Positions 1 to 13,022 of a stretch of DNA of 64,000 nucleotides are shown in pieces. How positions within the stretch are numbered: position 1 is the stretch's first letter; the number at the start of each line of letters is the position of its first letter. The position numbers were made by a program, and so were the translations under genes. The notes beneath the pieces are model-generated. The model had not been told where the DNA came from and did no database searches. It was given only the letters and a program-made list of their open reading frames with translations. This stretch comes from Alopecurus myosuroides (lineage: Eukaryota; Streptophyta; Magnoliopsida; Poales; Poaceae): positions 235,984,376-236,048,375 of the forward strand of contig CM054062.1 of NCBI GenBank assembly GCA_028641055.1. Reading direction: 5' to 3'.

Positions 1-1874
1 GCACTTAGGCCTGATTGAGCATGACAGGACCCTTGATGATTGCATGATGGAGTCATCCACATTTCAGATGCCTTCTGCTCTTAGGCGGTTGTTTGCGACC
101 ATACTGGTATTCTGTGAGGCAACACAAATCCGCCAGCTGTGGGACAAACATCTAGCGTCAATGTCTGAGGATTATCGTCGTACTCAATCCAATGAGGCAG
201 CACTTGAGCAGATGGTTCTTAGAGATGTCAGAGATCTTCTGCAATCCATGGGAAAGGATATTAAAAACTATGGACTTCCGGATCTGGTTGAGACGGATGG
301 TTCTTCTAACGATGAGTATAGGGAGGTAGAAGAGGAGATGCAAGTCAAAGCCGACCAGGAACATCTAGATTTAGTTGGTTGTCTGAACAGTGAGCAGCTA
401 GATGGTTTCAATGAAATAATGGATCATGTGACAAACAAAAAAAGTCGTATATTCTTCGTTGATGGCCCAGGAGGTACCGGAAAGACGTACTTGTACAAGG
501 CATTGCTTGCAAAGGTGCGTTCCATGGGCCTAATAGCGATCGCAACAGCTACATCAGGTATAGCAGCATCGATAATGCCTGGAGGCCGGACTGCACACTC
601 CAGGTTCAAAATACCAATCAAACTAACTGAAAACAGCATGTGTAGTTTCACAAAGCAGAGTGGTATAGCAGAGTTGCTTAAGAAGGCATCATTGATAATT
701 TGGGACGAAGTTGCTATGACAAAGCGTCAAGCAGTTGAGACACTTGATAGATCGCTCCAGGACATAATAGGAAGTTCGCTGCCTTTTGGTGGAAAGGTTG
801 TCGTCTTTGGTGGTGATTTCAGGCAGGTGCTCCCCGTTGTGACACGTGGGACAAGAGCACAGATCACAGATGCTACACTACTGAGATCCTATCTCTGGGA
901 GAAGACCCGCAAGATACGCCTCACGCGCAATATGCGAGCACAGACGGACCCTTGGTTCTCCGAATACCTCCTAAGGATCGGCAATGGAACGGAAGAAACA
1001 TTTGGAAACGACTATGTGTGTCTCCCAGATGACATTGTGATTGGTTATACAGAGAGTGAAGAACCTATTAACAAGCTCATCGAACATGTCTTCCCATCCT
1101 TGAATGCCAATGCTAGGTCGAGAGAGTACATGAGCGAACGTGCAATTCTCTCGACCAAGAACGAGCATGTAGATGACCTTAATGACAAGATGATCTCCAG
1201 GTTTCCGGGCGAAGAAAAGGTTTACCATAGCTTCGACTCTATCGACGATGACTTTCAAAATAATTACACTATTGACTTTGTGAACTCCATCACGCCAAAT
1301 GGATTGCCCCCGCATGTCTTGAGAGTAAAAGTCAACTGCCCGGTCATTTTGCTACGGAACCTCGATCCTCATAATGGTCTATGCAATGGAACACGTCTTA
1401 TGATCAGAGCTTTCCAGGATAATGCAATCGACGCGGAGATTGTTGGTGGCCAACATGCTGGAAAGAGGGTGTTCATACCTAGAATCCCAATGTCGCCCTC
1501 TGAGGACACCTCACTTCCCTTCAAGCTAAGGAGAAAACAGTTCCCCATCCGCCTGAGTTTTGCGATGACGATTAACAAGGCACAGGGTCAAACCATACCA
1601 AACGTCGGCATTTACCTTCCTGAACCTGTGTTCTCACATGGCCAGCTATATGTTGCATTGTCAAGGGGTGTGTCAAGAAAGACGACACGGATTTTGGCCA
1701 AGCCAAACAAGGAGATTGATAAATCCGGGAAAAGCACTAAAAACATTGTATATAAAGATGTTTTGGAGCGGCGAGTCAGGTGAGCTATTCCTAGGTTTAT
1801 TTGCATTTATGTTGTTGTATATATATATAACTACTTTTGATGCTAAGAAATTCTTATTCATTTGCAGCTTTTGA
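1..1874 (+). CDS. Helitron Rep/helicase, 3' part (copy B)
   Basis: This is the C-terminal part of the rolling-circle replication initiator and DNA helicase that moves the Helitron. The reading frame is open from position 2, with no start inside the window. It contains the Pif1-like superfamily 1 helicase domain. Visible motifs are Walker A GPGGTGKT (464-487), Walker B with WDE (about 701-711), the FGGDFRQVLP motif (about 808-837), and the C-terminal INKAQGQ and VALSRG motifs. The last intron is probably 1780-1867 (donor GTGAGC, acceptor TTTGCAG). Splicing gives a stop at 1872-1874, and reading through gives one at 1781-1783. It matches copy A's gene and has no internal stop in the visible part. 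The N-terminal Rep domain lies outside the window. Confidence 0.92.
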
Positions 1875-3924
1875 TTAGACTGAACGATATGACCGTGAAA
1901 GATGACATATGTCGATGCTGCATATAAACCTTAGAACTGTATTGTTTCAGTTCACCATATGTGTAGATATAATTTCACTACTCTGTAATAAAAGAGCATG
2001 TGACGCCTCAACTTTGTTTGCCATTTGCCTTCTTCGCTTTGCTATTCAGAGCTGAATGTATTTGATGATGGTTTTCAATAGCTCTAGATTCAGTTTACTA
2101 TTGTTCATTTTTCTGTAGCTACCATAGCTTATGGTATTTAGATAGCTGATGTCGATTGCTGCATATAAACCGTAGAACTATATGTTTTTTCAGTTCACCA
2201 GATCTGAATCTACAATGCGCCACTATGTAATAATAAAGCACCTCAAGAAGTTGTTAACTCCTGAACTACAGTCTAGCATTTTCTAAACCTCAGTTCTGAA
2301 GACATGCAGACTCCCATATACATATTATTAGACAGATAGTTCTACACCCAAAAAAAAAAGTGCGCATATGTGTCCAACAGAATTAAACAACTAGGTAGAA
2401 AATGCATTAATAGACCAAACATTAATATACTTACTTTATTTTTCTCTTATGGTTGCTCATCTGACATTCACAATATTTTACACCCATTTTTCAACCCCAA
2501 GAACTTGTAATGTTGGCCTTCTTATAACTCAAAGTTTTTCAGACTCTTAAACCAATTGGTACAAAATCCGTCTCATCGACGTATTGTAAGTATAATGACA
2601 ATTACCTGTTTTGAACCGATGAAACAAAATAGGGAAATAGCATCAGATTACTAAATCATATGGATCCTCGGAGCCACCATCATAGACTTCAAACTTAAAT
2701 GAAGTACCTTTCTCCAACTACTGTAGTGGACACAAAAAATCAGACTGGTTCAGTACCCATCACGGAGTAGTTCCTGCCAGACTACCAAGGTTCAGCTATC
2801 ATGCCATGTATGCGCTGGCTTTCATAATTCTGATGCTCAACCTCCTTTATTAAACCCTCCACCTTTGCAGTCAACTATTGCCTCAAAGACTGCAGTGTGC
2901 CCGCTTCGGATCATAGCTTGTCTCTTTGGTCATGCCAAAAAGAATATCCAACCTGACAAGAACCAAAGAAGTGTAAATAAATTGCAAAAAAGAAAAAATA
3001 ACTTGTCAGCAGATCCATGTAGCAGGCTGTGAGGTTTCACGAAATAAACATAATATTGTTTTAAGGCATATAAAAAAAGTTGAATGATCATTTATAATTA
3101 AGGCCCATGACTAAATTCCTCGCCTTGCTGGCAAAGCCCAACTAAATGAATAGCCCATGGTATGGTACCACGATGAGGTCTCCTAACGATCTGGAAAACG
3201 TTCCCACGATTTCCTGTAACTAACATCCTTCAGCACGTCGCCATAATCTTCCACAAAGGGACTCCATCGATCGAGATAATTACGGGCTTACAGCAACCGA
3301 GTGAAGCAGTCACCGAGCGTCTGCGATTCAGCGACGACGGTGGAAACTACCACGCCTGTGCTCTCCCCTCTCAATGGTACGCCCAGCACAATCGCCAAGC
3401 TGCACAACCAAGTAGGGGGGGCGCAGGAAGCGAGGGTTTGCACCGATTCAGCAACAACGACGACAACTACCGCCCCTATGCTCTCCCCTCTCGACGGTAC
3501 GTCCAACCCAATCAGCAAGCGCAACAACCAAGTAGGGGCTAGGGCGCAAGAAAGGGAGGGTTTGATAAGGGTAATCCAGAATACCCTGATCCCGTTTACT
3601 TCCACCTCTCCTCCATCCTGTTAGTTCCAATATTGTGAATTCCATTGCATGCTTGTGCGTTCGAGATAAAGGGCAGACCATCAATCTTTTTTTCTATATA
3701 TATCCGAATATAGATAAGTTGTATCTCCACTACTAAAATGACCCATTGATTCATCTCACAGTTCATGCGTGCCTCTCATGATAAATAATAAGACATAATA
3801 ATGTGAAACTCGCGCTGCTGTTAAATAGAATGGCCAGCTTGCTTATTTAATGTGAAACTCGCGCTGCTGTTATTTTTCAAGGTATCCATTCGCTGTAACT
3901 ATTGGTGAACCGCCATCATCCTCC
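1875..3924 (+). other. Spacer between Rep/helicase and protease genes (copy B)
   Basis: This is AT-rich Helitron interior with no convincing gene. Two things stand out. A GC-richer patch at 3324-3565 holds two diverged tandem copies of a roughly 120-bp unit that begins with GATTCAGC. Short open frames cross it on both strands, but none has support. At 3724 lies a second copy of the Helitron 5' terminal sequence, immediately upstream of the protease gene. The same spacer occurs in copy A at 10973-13022. A direct repeat of about 25 bp containing the string GTGAAACTCGCGCTGCTG sits at about 3802 and 3850. Confidence 0.6.
3724..3740 (+). repeat. Internal copy of the Helitron 5' terminus (copy B)
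   Basis: The string TCTCCACTACTAA, preceded by A, is identical to the 5' end of copy A read from 21099 on the minus strand. The bases after it differ. It marks the start of the protease portion and may be the 5' end of a once-separate Helitron. The equivalent site in copy A is at 11173, reading leftward. Confidence 0.7.
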
Positions 3925-4655
3925 ATGTCTGCGCCACCATTCCTCATGGGCTCAGCCGATAAAACTCCGCCTGAATTCCGCTTTATAGTCAACACTACCA
4001 ACATGGTAAATAATATGTGTGTGTACCTTCATCCTAGGTAACCTTTTCTATTCGCTAAAATTGTATGGATGGAATTACAGGAAAGCTTCGGCCAGAGAGA
4101 AAATGATCAAGCATTCCTGGAGAACAACGAACTAAATCAAGAAGTTATTACAGAGGGTCAAGAAACTATGCAAATTGAAGATGGGCTAATTATAGACGAG
4201 GATACAAAACCCAAGTTGACAAAGGCGAGTTTTCATTCCCTGTGGCGTTAATATTATTTTTCTTACAGTACATCACATATCATGTCTAGAAGATTTTTAC
4301 TCTATTTTATAATTTAAATTATGGGTTTCAGTTACCGAGTGGCGAACAATCAAGTGATGTCGCTAAGAACATAGAAGGACGAAATATAACTGGCAATGAA
4401 GCTACAGATTCAGAGATGACATTTGTCAGTTTTCTTTCCTGTTACATAATATAAATATTTTATATCCTAAGTAATTCTAATCCGCTAAAATTTGTATGCA
4501 TGGATTTACAGGAAAGCATCGACCAGAGAGTAAAGGAGCAAACATTGTTGGAGAACCATGAACTAAAACAAGAAGTCATTATAGAGGATCAAGAAAATAT
4601 GCAAATTGAAGATGGGCTAATCATAGACGAGGATGCAAAACCCGAGTTGACAAAG
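3925..4655 (+). CDS. Ulp1-like C48 protease gene, exons 1-4 (copy B, split by copy A)
   Basis: This is the 5' part of the Helitron-borne protease gene. Exon 1 is 3925-4005 (ATG start, 27 codons), exon 2 is 4081-4224, exon 3 is 4332-4424 and exon 4 is 4512-4655. Exons 2 and 4 are 144-bp repeats of one another, each beginning with ESFGQ or ESIDQ and ending PKLTK or PELTK. Exon 3 is a 93-bp repeat unit starting with LPSGEQ. Exons 2 and 4 end in AAAG followed by GC, so these introns use GC donors; a GT donor would break the frame. The predicted protein part is acidic and rich in Glu, Asn and Gln, with no known domain. Copy A inserted 88 bases after exon 4. The remaining exons are at 21117-26268. 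Confidence 0.75.
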
Positions 4656-4743
4656 GCGAGTTTTCCTTCCCGGTAGCGTTAATATTATTTTCCTTTACAT
4701 CACATATCATATCTAGAAGATTTTTACTCTATTTTATATAATA

Positions 4744-4772
4744 CTAGTTAGCGTGCACGTGCAACGCACGTC
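4744..4772 (-). repeat. Helitron 3' terminus with palindrome (copy A)
   Basis: On the minus strand the sequence is GTGCGTTGCACGTGCACGC followed by TAACTAG. The palindrome GTGCAC with pairing flanks can form the 3' hairpin that acts as the Helitron terminator, 7 bases before the end. CTAG fits the CTRR consensus and the next base is T. The same end occurs in copy B at 26482-26510. Confidence 0.9.
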
Positions 4773-4985
4773 TACATAATTTAAATCTCATTTTTTGTTT
4801 CATGAGATTATTTTTGTTACTCAAAAAATAGATTTAACGATGTAAGGATGTACAAATAACATGCAATACACACAAGTTGCATCATTGAAAATCCACAAAG
4901 CACAAAAAGCATTTGCATAAATATTACAATTCAACACAGTTTGAAGCGGTGGTTGAAAAAAAATCCAAGTAACATTATCCAACAT

Positions 4986-7900
4986 TTATTGTTTTATGAA
5001 TGTCCATCTCTGTATACGATCAATAATTTCTCGTTCCAAGATAGGAATATTGTTTATCGCTTCATTGTCTTGATACTTCAGAATGTGTATTAAAAATCGC
5101 TTTCTCAACTCAAGATCATCCTACATAGGAGTTATACAACATTGTCATATAAATTTCATGTTGAAAGTGCGTGCAAATAAGCATGGTTTAGAATATTCAC
5201 CGTGGGTATCGGAAAATATAACGCTTCCTCGTACCATGAGTGCATTAAATGAAAAACCAAATAACCAGACATAGCACTGCATAAATAAGGAATGCCTCAT
5301 TGAGCGCTGAAGAAAAAAGTAAGGCTATATTTTTAATAAAAAGTTTCATACCCGTGCGAGTTTGTCGGAACAACAGGTACTTTACGTCCCCATTTGCAGA
5401 TGTCATCCTTCCAACTTGGGTTTGCAAGCTGAAGTGCATGGTTTATCTTACTGCAAATTTCCATATTTTTAATTATGTGCACCCCCCAAGTTGGTCTTGG
5501 AAGTGGGTCCAAAATATAGATAATCTTCTTCTTTTGATCCAACACAAACAATATAAATATGCCAAGAATGTCATAAGGCAACAGAATCTGCAATGACATG
5601 TTTGGAAATATATCAATTATGTTGATACTAAATAAACCATTATGACGACCGAATGAACTAACTCTCACCGTGTCACATTCTGATATATGGTATGTCTTGC
5701 TATTTGGCCAGCTATGAAATAACTGTGCTAACTGATCAAAATCAATCCTTCTACGACCAACTGGGCCCCGTGCAAAATGACACATTGTCTAAAATGATAA
5801 ATATATTAGTAACATCAGAAAAAAATGTGACAAGTGATTAAATTAACTTACACAAAAGTTTAGATCCATATAATGAAGGGGAATGTCACGAAAAAGTTGG
5901 GTCTCATGGCATGCTAGTATACGCACAGCCATGTTGAAACAATCGGCGTCCATATATCCATCCATATTCAATATGTTCTTTATCTGTCTTAAATTTAAAC
6001 TAATCGGATAAGGCTTAGAGCTTATCACCCATTCGCTCCTGTAAAACAAAATAAAATTCATGACTATAATGCCACATGTGTAACATGAAATGAACTCAAG
6101 AAAAAGGCGACTTACTCCAACGAAGTGACATCATCGACAGTGTTGATGTATAAACAAAGTTCATCTATTAAGTCGGCATTTGTTGGTTTGACAAATGGTG
6201 AAAGGACCGATGATGGCGATAGATCCTCAACTTCTGACAATTCTCTCAAGTTGGTGTTTGTTGGACTGACATTTGGTAAACTGATCATCGATTGCGACAA
6301 AATCTCAACTTTTGATGATGAGTTGGATTTACTGGATTTATTAGAGGGTCCATCCACAATCATACAATCCGTGGGATCAGTGTTGCATTCGTCATCTTCA
6401 AAGTTTTGATTTCTTATATCATCGTCGTTCAATTCTGAGTCCACTAAAATGACAGCTAATTTATGTCTAAAATGTGTCATATGAACCTATCAAATAATAA
6501 TCAGAGTTGAAATCTTCAGTACTAATACAAGACATAATAAGTATCAATTTAAGATGAAAAGTGAAATATACTTGTTTAGGAGTGTCAGACAGAACATCTC
6601 CCGTGAAATACTCCATGAAATTTAACATCCACAAGCCACAAGATGACCTGTATGATTAAAAAAATTGAAGATACAAATTTTAGTGTCTAATATAAACAGT
6701 TATCAACAAATCTTAGTAGCTCTATAAAAAGAATCAATTCCAAATGATATTTAGACACCAAAATATTTTAAACCCATGTGACACGCCTCGACCAGAAAGA
6801 GGTAAGACACGAATTAGCTCCATTAAAAAAAAAGCCTCGACCAGAAAGAGATAAGACTGCGCTCCATTAAAAAAAAAAAATCAGACAATAGTATGCTGTA
6901 AGCTCACTCTCTATCGTCACCTACCTCCTCACGACCCCTGTTCTTCTTTTCCCCCATTCTTTCGTCCAGCTCTATCTCCTGACCAGATTCATGCCAACCC
7001 TCCTTTTCTTTCTCACCGCCGGCGTGAGCAATCACATCCTGCTCTCTATACGTCCCTAATCATCCAATCTGGCATTCGATTTAGCCCAGGAGGTGCTCGA
7101 GCTCGGCATCAAGTTGGGACACTCGCCGCCGATTTAGTCGAGGCACTCCATCTCAGCATCAAGCTGGGACTTGCGCCTCCGCCGCGTGTCCCTAGGCGAC
7201 GGCGCGCGCTTCCAGTTGCGGCAGGACATGCCGGCGCCCGGCCTTGCTCCTCGCCACGGCGTGTACACGCGCAACAGAGCACCGACTATGATAAAAACCC
7301 ATCGAGGTGCGTTGGGTTATGATGCTTTTTTTAGCTAGGTACGATTCTCATTCAGCTATATTAAGTTTTTTTTATTTGCTCCTCTCTACAGCGACAGTCT
7401 ATGACACATTATTCAGCATTTCTTTTCCTGAACTCTGGTCTGAAGAAAAACTGGTAGTTTCGAAGCTGTTGGCGACATTCTCTCGCCTCTTTGAAAGGTT
7501 TGTCTTGCAATTATCCATGCTTGCAATATAAATTAAGCATACCTTTGGTTGCAAATGTATTGACATTATAACTGACTTTGACTGTAACTAAAGATACCAT
7601 AGACCCTGCAAGCCTAGCCAATCTATCGGCATCCACACTCTTCCCGCTTTTGTTTTTGCTAGAATTTCTGTAGTATTGACTTCTAAAATAGTATATTATT
7701 TATGGCGCTGAACCATGTTAAATAGTATCATGGAATGAGTAGCAACTCTGGAGAAATTTAGAAGATAGTAGTTACATATATGGTGTTTTTATATCTACGC
7801 AGAAAGTGATAACGTTTTGATCTTAATAGCACCCATCTGGCATAACTGACGCATCAGTTCGAAAGAAAGTTATCTAAAATGAAAACATTTTCAAGAGTTT

Positions 7901-10900
7901 ACCAGTTCATAAAAATACAAGGTCAAGTTTGAGGACACAACTGTGTGTACTGCGCTGATTTTTGCTCGTCAGTTTCTTACAACAACCACTAAACAGATAT
8001 TTGGTAACTGCAGGATTTGAGTCCATTTTGGTCTAAAGTGTGTTGATGGGAACTTCATTTCGAAACATGAGAGGAAATTAATGTTATTGATGGATAATTC
8101 ATGTTCTGGTACAAATAATGTCGATGATAAGCGTGCAGAGGTTTCATGTTGGATGGATGTTGTGGAGTCTGCTAAGTATTTTGGCAATGATCAACTCAAG
8201 GTAACTAACATAATATTTTTTTGTACATGAGTCTTATAACTGAAGTCAAGTGTATTTTAATCTCCACTACCCAAGTTATGAATAACGAAAAACAAAAATA
8301 TTAGAAGTACCAAAAATTCGTTAACAATAGTGGAGATATATTAGGAGGCGTACCCATCGGTCTGCAGACTGCTCTTGATGCATTCTTCCCTTCTCCATGT
8401 TGTAACATTTAGATTATTCCACTTATCGGATTTTAATTCCATGTGCTTAGATGCACATTTGAATAAATCCTCTAGTCCTTGTAGCTGTCGGGCCAACAAA
8501 TGAAAAAGAGTTAGCAACACACACGACATATAAGGAAACAATCTTCTTATGAAAATATGGAGTAGGAGGACTAACTACTAACCGTAGCAGTGAGGTCCAT
8601 GCGATGCATGGATGTGCCTAGCGAGTCGAGCACTTGAACACGTAGTTTTCTGCTATTTATAACACATAGGTACCAATGAATGTCGCCCATGTTTATTGGA
8701 ATGAATATCTGAAGAAAATGATTATTTGTACTTTTAGTCCCATATATGGATAAACATATTCATTTGTAGTAATGTGCAGAAAATTAGTCCTATGGACAGA
8801 CGTCCGTCCTCGATTCAATTCATAGTAATGTGCAGAAAATTAAGACTAACCATATCATTTTCCAAATATTTTTGTACTCTCTTTAATAACCATGCTGGTG
8901 CAGCATCCATGTCATCTTCAGGCAAATGGGCACCCATCTTTATCATTTTGGAGATGCATGCATCCTCTAGAATCACACTTCCACCTGACCTCACCTGTAG
9001 ATGCTCTGTAGCACTTATGCAATGTATGTATGCATTTATTACCTACAATTTGGAGTATACATAATATATGAGATCATAGATTTCATAGTCCAATAGCATC
9101 TTCTTTTCCTAATGCTATGTATACTTACTTCGTCGCCGACGAATTCTCCTGGAGTTAGAAGAGTTAGTAGCTGTGGCTTTTTTAGAAATGAATCGTTGAT
9201 GCTCACTAAATGTCTTTTTTCTTTTGGTTCCGATTTGATATTTTCAATCACGGACCAATCATCGCCAGTGCACTTGTAATCTGTCACCATGGTTATGATA
9301 ACATTCATTAATAGTGAAGAAAATAATAATAATAATATGTAGGAAAAGAAGGACAATCAATGTTTTGTTACGTGCCTTCTGGAGAAACCACGTAGTTTTG
9401 TGCCTTCTTAGGCTTGTTATGTCGTCTCCTAGGTTTGTCTATCTGCTTTGGCTTTGTTATTCCCTCTTTAGCTAAATCCTCGTCCTGGGCTACCACCGTT
9501 TGTTGATTTGTTTCATTGTGGGTTAAAGTCTAAGAACAAATAGTTAGTAGAAAGGAATTAGTATCCCTATCTAGAAGTACAATTACTTAGTAGATAATAT
9601 TTATTATGTAACAGGAAAAGGAAACTGACAATTTCCATCTCTGAATCTGTAGCCTCTTTGCCGGTTATCTTTTCTACCTCATTGTTCTCGGATATTTCAC
9701 TTGATTCTTTGCCACTTGGTAACTGAAACCCACAATATGTTATATTATATGATATGTGATGTTCTTAAAAATTACACTCAAGACATAGTAATGACATAGG
9801 AAAGAAAGGCTTGCCTTTGTCAGCTCAGGCTTGGTATCATCGTCTTCAGTTAGCCCCTTTTCAATTTGCATATTTCCTTGACCTTCTGTAATGACTTCTT
9901 GTTTTAGTTCATGGTTCTCCAACAATGCTTGCTCCTTTACTCTCTGGTCGATGCTTTCCTGTAAATCCATGCATACAACTTGTAGCGTATTACAAGTACT
10001 TAGGAGATAATATTTATATATTGTAATAGGTAAGAAAACTGACAACTGTCATCTCCGAATCTGTAGCTTCATTGCCAGTTATATTTTTTCCTTCTATGTT
10101 CTTAGTGACTTCACTTGATTGTTCGACGCTCGGTAACTGAAACCCACAATTTATATTATATAAAATAGAGTAAAAATCTTCTAGATATGATATGTGATGT
10201 AAAGGAAAATAATATTAACGCTACCGGGAAGGAAAACTCGCCTTTGTCAACTCGGGTTTTGCATCCTCGTCTATGATTAGCCCATCTTCAATTTGCATAT
10301 TTTCTTGATCCTCTATAATGACTTCTTGTTTTAGTTCATGGTTCTCCAACAATGTTTGCTCCTTTACTCTCTGGTCGATGCTTTCCTGTAAATCCATGCA
10401 TACAAATTTTAGCGGATTAGAATTACTTAGGATATAAAATATTTATATTATGTAACAGGAAAGAAAACTGACAAATGTCATCTCTGAATCTGTAGCTTCA
10501 TTGCCAGTTATATTTCGTCCTTCTATGTTCTTAGCGACATCACTTGATTGTTCGCCACTCGGTAACTGAAACCCATAATTTAAATTATAAAATAGAGTAA
10601 AAATCTTCTAGACATGATATGTGATGTACTGTAAGAAAAATAATATTAACGCCACAGGGAATGAAAACTCGCCTTTGTCAACTTGGGTTTTGTATCCTCG
10701 TCTATAATTAGCCCATCTTCAATTTGCATAGTTTCTTGACCCTCTGTAATAACTTCTTGATTTAGTTCGTTGTTCTCCAGGAATGCTTGATCATTTTCTC
10801 TCTGGCCGAAGCTTTCCTGTAATTCCATCCATACAATTTTAGCGAATAGAAAAGGTTACCTAGGATGAAGGTACACACACATATTATTTACCATGTTGGT

Positions 10901-10972
10901 AGTGTTGACTATAAAGCGGAATTCAGGCGGAGTTTTATCGGCTGAGCCCATGAGGAATGGTGGCGCAGACAT
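4986..10972 (-). CDS. Helitron-borne Ulp1/C48 cysteine protease, tandem domains (copy A)
   Basis: This is a predicted SUMO-protease-like (C48) protein of about 915 aa in 19 exons, all in frame. Exons are 10972-10892, 10816-10673, 10565-10473, 10385-10242, 10136-10044, 9958-9815, 9722-9630, 9529-9376, 9280-9129, 9042-8851, 8708-8583, 8484-8354, 6647-6572, 6486-6116, 6038-5852, 5788-5669, 5587-5352, 5276-5201 and 5120-4986. Residues 28-264 are three repeats of a 48-aa plus 31-aa exon pair. Domain 1 (about 316-560) has a full catalytic set: His441 in DIHWYL, Asp458 in VLDSLG, Gln513 and Cys519 in QTDGSSCG. Domain 2 (about 700-871) has the same fold signature but Phe778 replaces His and Ser849 replaces Cys. 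Four introns use GC donors. Such proteases are common cargo of plant Mutator-like elements. Its role here is unknown. Substrate and localisation cannot be told from sequence. Confidence 0.8.
6648..8353 (-). other. Oversized intron 12 of the protease gene with inserted DNA (copy A)
   Basis: This intron of about 1.7 kb compares with roughly 60-270 bp for the others. It separates the Asp-containing exon region from the exon with the catalytic Cys. It holds a GC-rich stretch (about 6900-7270) unlike the AT-rich surroundings. On the opposite (plus) strand there are exon-like pieces with flanking splice signals at about 7391-7497 and 8040-8200. This reads like a captured host-gene fragment in antisense, but I do not recognise the gene. 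A 76-bp inverted-repeat unit lies at 8261-8336. The counterpart in copy B is 22900-24606. Confidence 0.55.
8261..8336. repeat. 76-bp inverted-repeat unit with Helitron-like 5' ends at both edges (copy A)
   Basis: Both edges, read inward, begin TCTCCACTA preceded by A, which matches the first nine bases of the Helitron. The interior also pairs imperfectly through AACGAA and TTCGTT segments. The copy B equivalent is 22917-22992. Confidence 0.6.
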
Positions 10973-13022
10973 GGAGGATGATGGCGGTTCACCAATAGTT
11001 ACAGCGAATGGATACCTTGAAAAATAACAGCAGCGCGAGTTTCACATTAAATAAGCAAGCTGGCCATTCTATTTACCAGCAGCGCGAGTTTCACATTATT
11101 ATGTCTTATTATTTATCATGAGAGGCACGCATGAACTGTGAGATGAATCAATGGGTCATTTTAGTAGTGGAGATACAACTTATCTATATTCGGATATATA
11201 TAGAAAAAAAGATTGATGGTCTGCCCTTTATCTCGAACGCACAAGCATGCAATGGAATTCACAATATTGGAACTAACAGGATGGAGGAGAGGTGGAAGTA
11301 AACGGGATCAGGGTATTCTGGATTACCCTTATCAAACCCTCCCTTTCTTGCGCCCTAGCCCCTACTTGGTTGTTGCGCTTGCTGATTGGGTTGGACGTAC
11401 CGTCGAGAGGGGAGAGCATAGGGGCGGTAGTTGTCGTCGTTGTTGCTGAATCGGTGCAAACCCTCGCTTCCTGCGCCCCCCCTACTTGGTTGTGCAGCTT
11501 GGCGATTGTGCTGGGCGTACCATTGAGAGGGGAGAGCACAGGCGTGGTAGTTTCCACCGTCGTCGCTGAATCGCAGACGCTCGGTGACTGCTTCACTCGG
11601 TTGCTGTAAGCCCGTAATTATCTCGATCGATGGAGTCCCTTTGTGGAAGATTATGGCGACGTGCTGAAGGATGTTAGTTACAGGAAATCGTGGGAACGTT
11701 TTCCAGATCGTTAGGAGACCTCATCGTGGTACCATACCATGGGCTATTCATTTAGTTGGGCTTTGCCAGCAAGGCGAGGAATTTAGTCATGGGCCTTAAT
11801 TATAAATGATCATTCAACTTTTTTTATATGCCTTAAAACAATATTATGTTTATTTCGTGAAACCTCACAGCCTGCTACATGGATCTGCTGACAAGTTATT
11901 TTTTCTTTTTTGCAATTTATTTACACTTCTTTGGTTCTTGTCAGGTTGGATATTCTTTTTGGCATGACCAAAGAGACAAGCTATGATCCGAAGCGGGCAC
12001 ACTGCAGTCTTTGAGGCAATAGTTGACTGCAAAGGTGGAGGGTTTAATAAAGGAGGTTGAGCATCAGAATTATGAAAGCCAGCGCATACATGGCATGATA
12101 GCTGAACCTTGGTAGTCTGGCAGGAACTACTCCGTGATGGGTACTGAACCAGTCTGATTTTTTGTGTCCACTACAGTAGTTGGAGAAAGGTACTTCATTT
12201 AAGTTTGAAGTCTATGATGGTGGCTCCGAGGATCCATATGATTTAGTAATCTGATGCTATTTCCCTATTTTGTTTCATCGGTTCAAAACAGGTAATTGTC
12301 ATTATACTTACAATACGTCGATGAGACGGATTTTGTACCAATTGGTTTAAGAGTCTGAAAAACTTTGAGTTATAAGAAGGCCAACATTACAAGTTCTTGG
12401 GGTTGAAAAATGGGTGTAAAATATTGTGAATGTCAGATGAGCAACCATAAGAGAAAAATAAAGTAAGTATATTAATGTTTGGTCTATTAATGCATTTTCT
12501 ACCTAGTTGTTTAATTCTGTTGGACACATATGCGCACTTTTTTTTTTGGGTGTAGAACTATCTGTCTAATAATATGTATATGGGAGTCTGCATGTCTTCA
12601 GAACTGAGGTTTAGAAAATGCTAGACTGTAGTTCAGGAGTTAACAACTTCTTGAGGTGCTTTATTATTACATAGTGGCGCATTGTAGATTCAGATCTGGT
12701 GAACTGAAAAAACATATAGTTCTACGGTTTATATGCAGCAATCGACATCAGCTATCTAAATACCATAAGCTATGGTAGCTACAGAAAAATGAACAATAGT
12801 AAACTGAATCTAGAGCTATTGAAAACCATCATCAAATACATTCAGCTCTGAATAGCAAAGCGAAGAAGGCAAATGGCAAACAAAGTTGAGGCGTCACATG
12901 CTCTTTTATTACAGAGTAGTGAAATTATATCTACACATATGGTGAACTGAAACAATACAGTTCTAAGGTTTATATGCAGCATCGACATATGTCATCTTTC
13001 ACGGTCATATCGTTCAGTCTAA
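10973..13022 (-). other. Spacer between Rep/helicase and protease genes (copy A)
   Basis: This is the mirror of the copy B spacer 1875-3924. It contains the duplicated 120-bp GC-richer unit at about 11332-11573 and the internal 5' terminal sequence TCTCCACTACTAA at 11173 reading leftward. I see no supported gene in it. Confidence 0.6.

Larger units (their letters stand above)
1..4743 (+). mobile_element. Helitron copy B, left segment (5' part lies outside the window)
   Basis: This is the left part of a plus-strand Helitron. It carries the end of the Rep/helicase gene and the first four exons of the Ulp1-like protease gene, and stops at 4743 where copy A is inserted. Position x here matches the complement of position 14897-x in copy A over its whole length. 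The element resumes at 21100. If copy B has the same length as copy A, about 6.2 kb of it lies to the left of the window. I noticed one substitution against copy A in this part (3821 versus 11076). A full alignment was not possible. Confidence 0.9.

Noticed and set aside
3288..3624. Open frames on both strands over the 120-bp duplicated unit as genes
   Set aside because: Both strands are open to similar extent, there is no domain, and the frames coincide with a GC-rich tandem duplication.
7307..7531. Plus-strand frame of 74 codons as a separate Helitron gene
   Set aside because: Only the part between splice-like sites (about 7391-7497) looks exonic, and it lies in reverse inside the protease intron. 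It is treated as a captured fragment.
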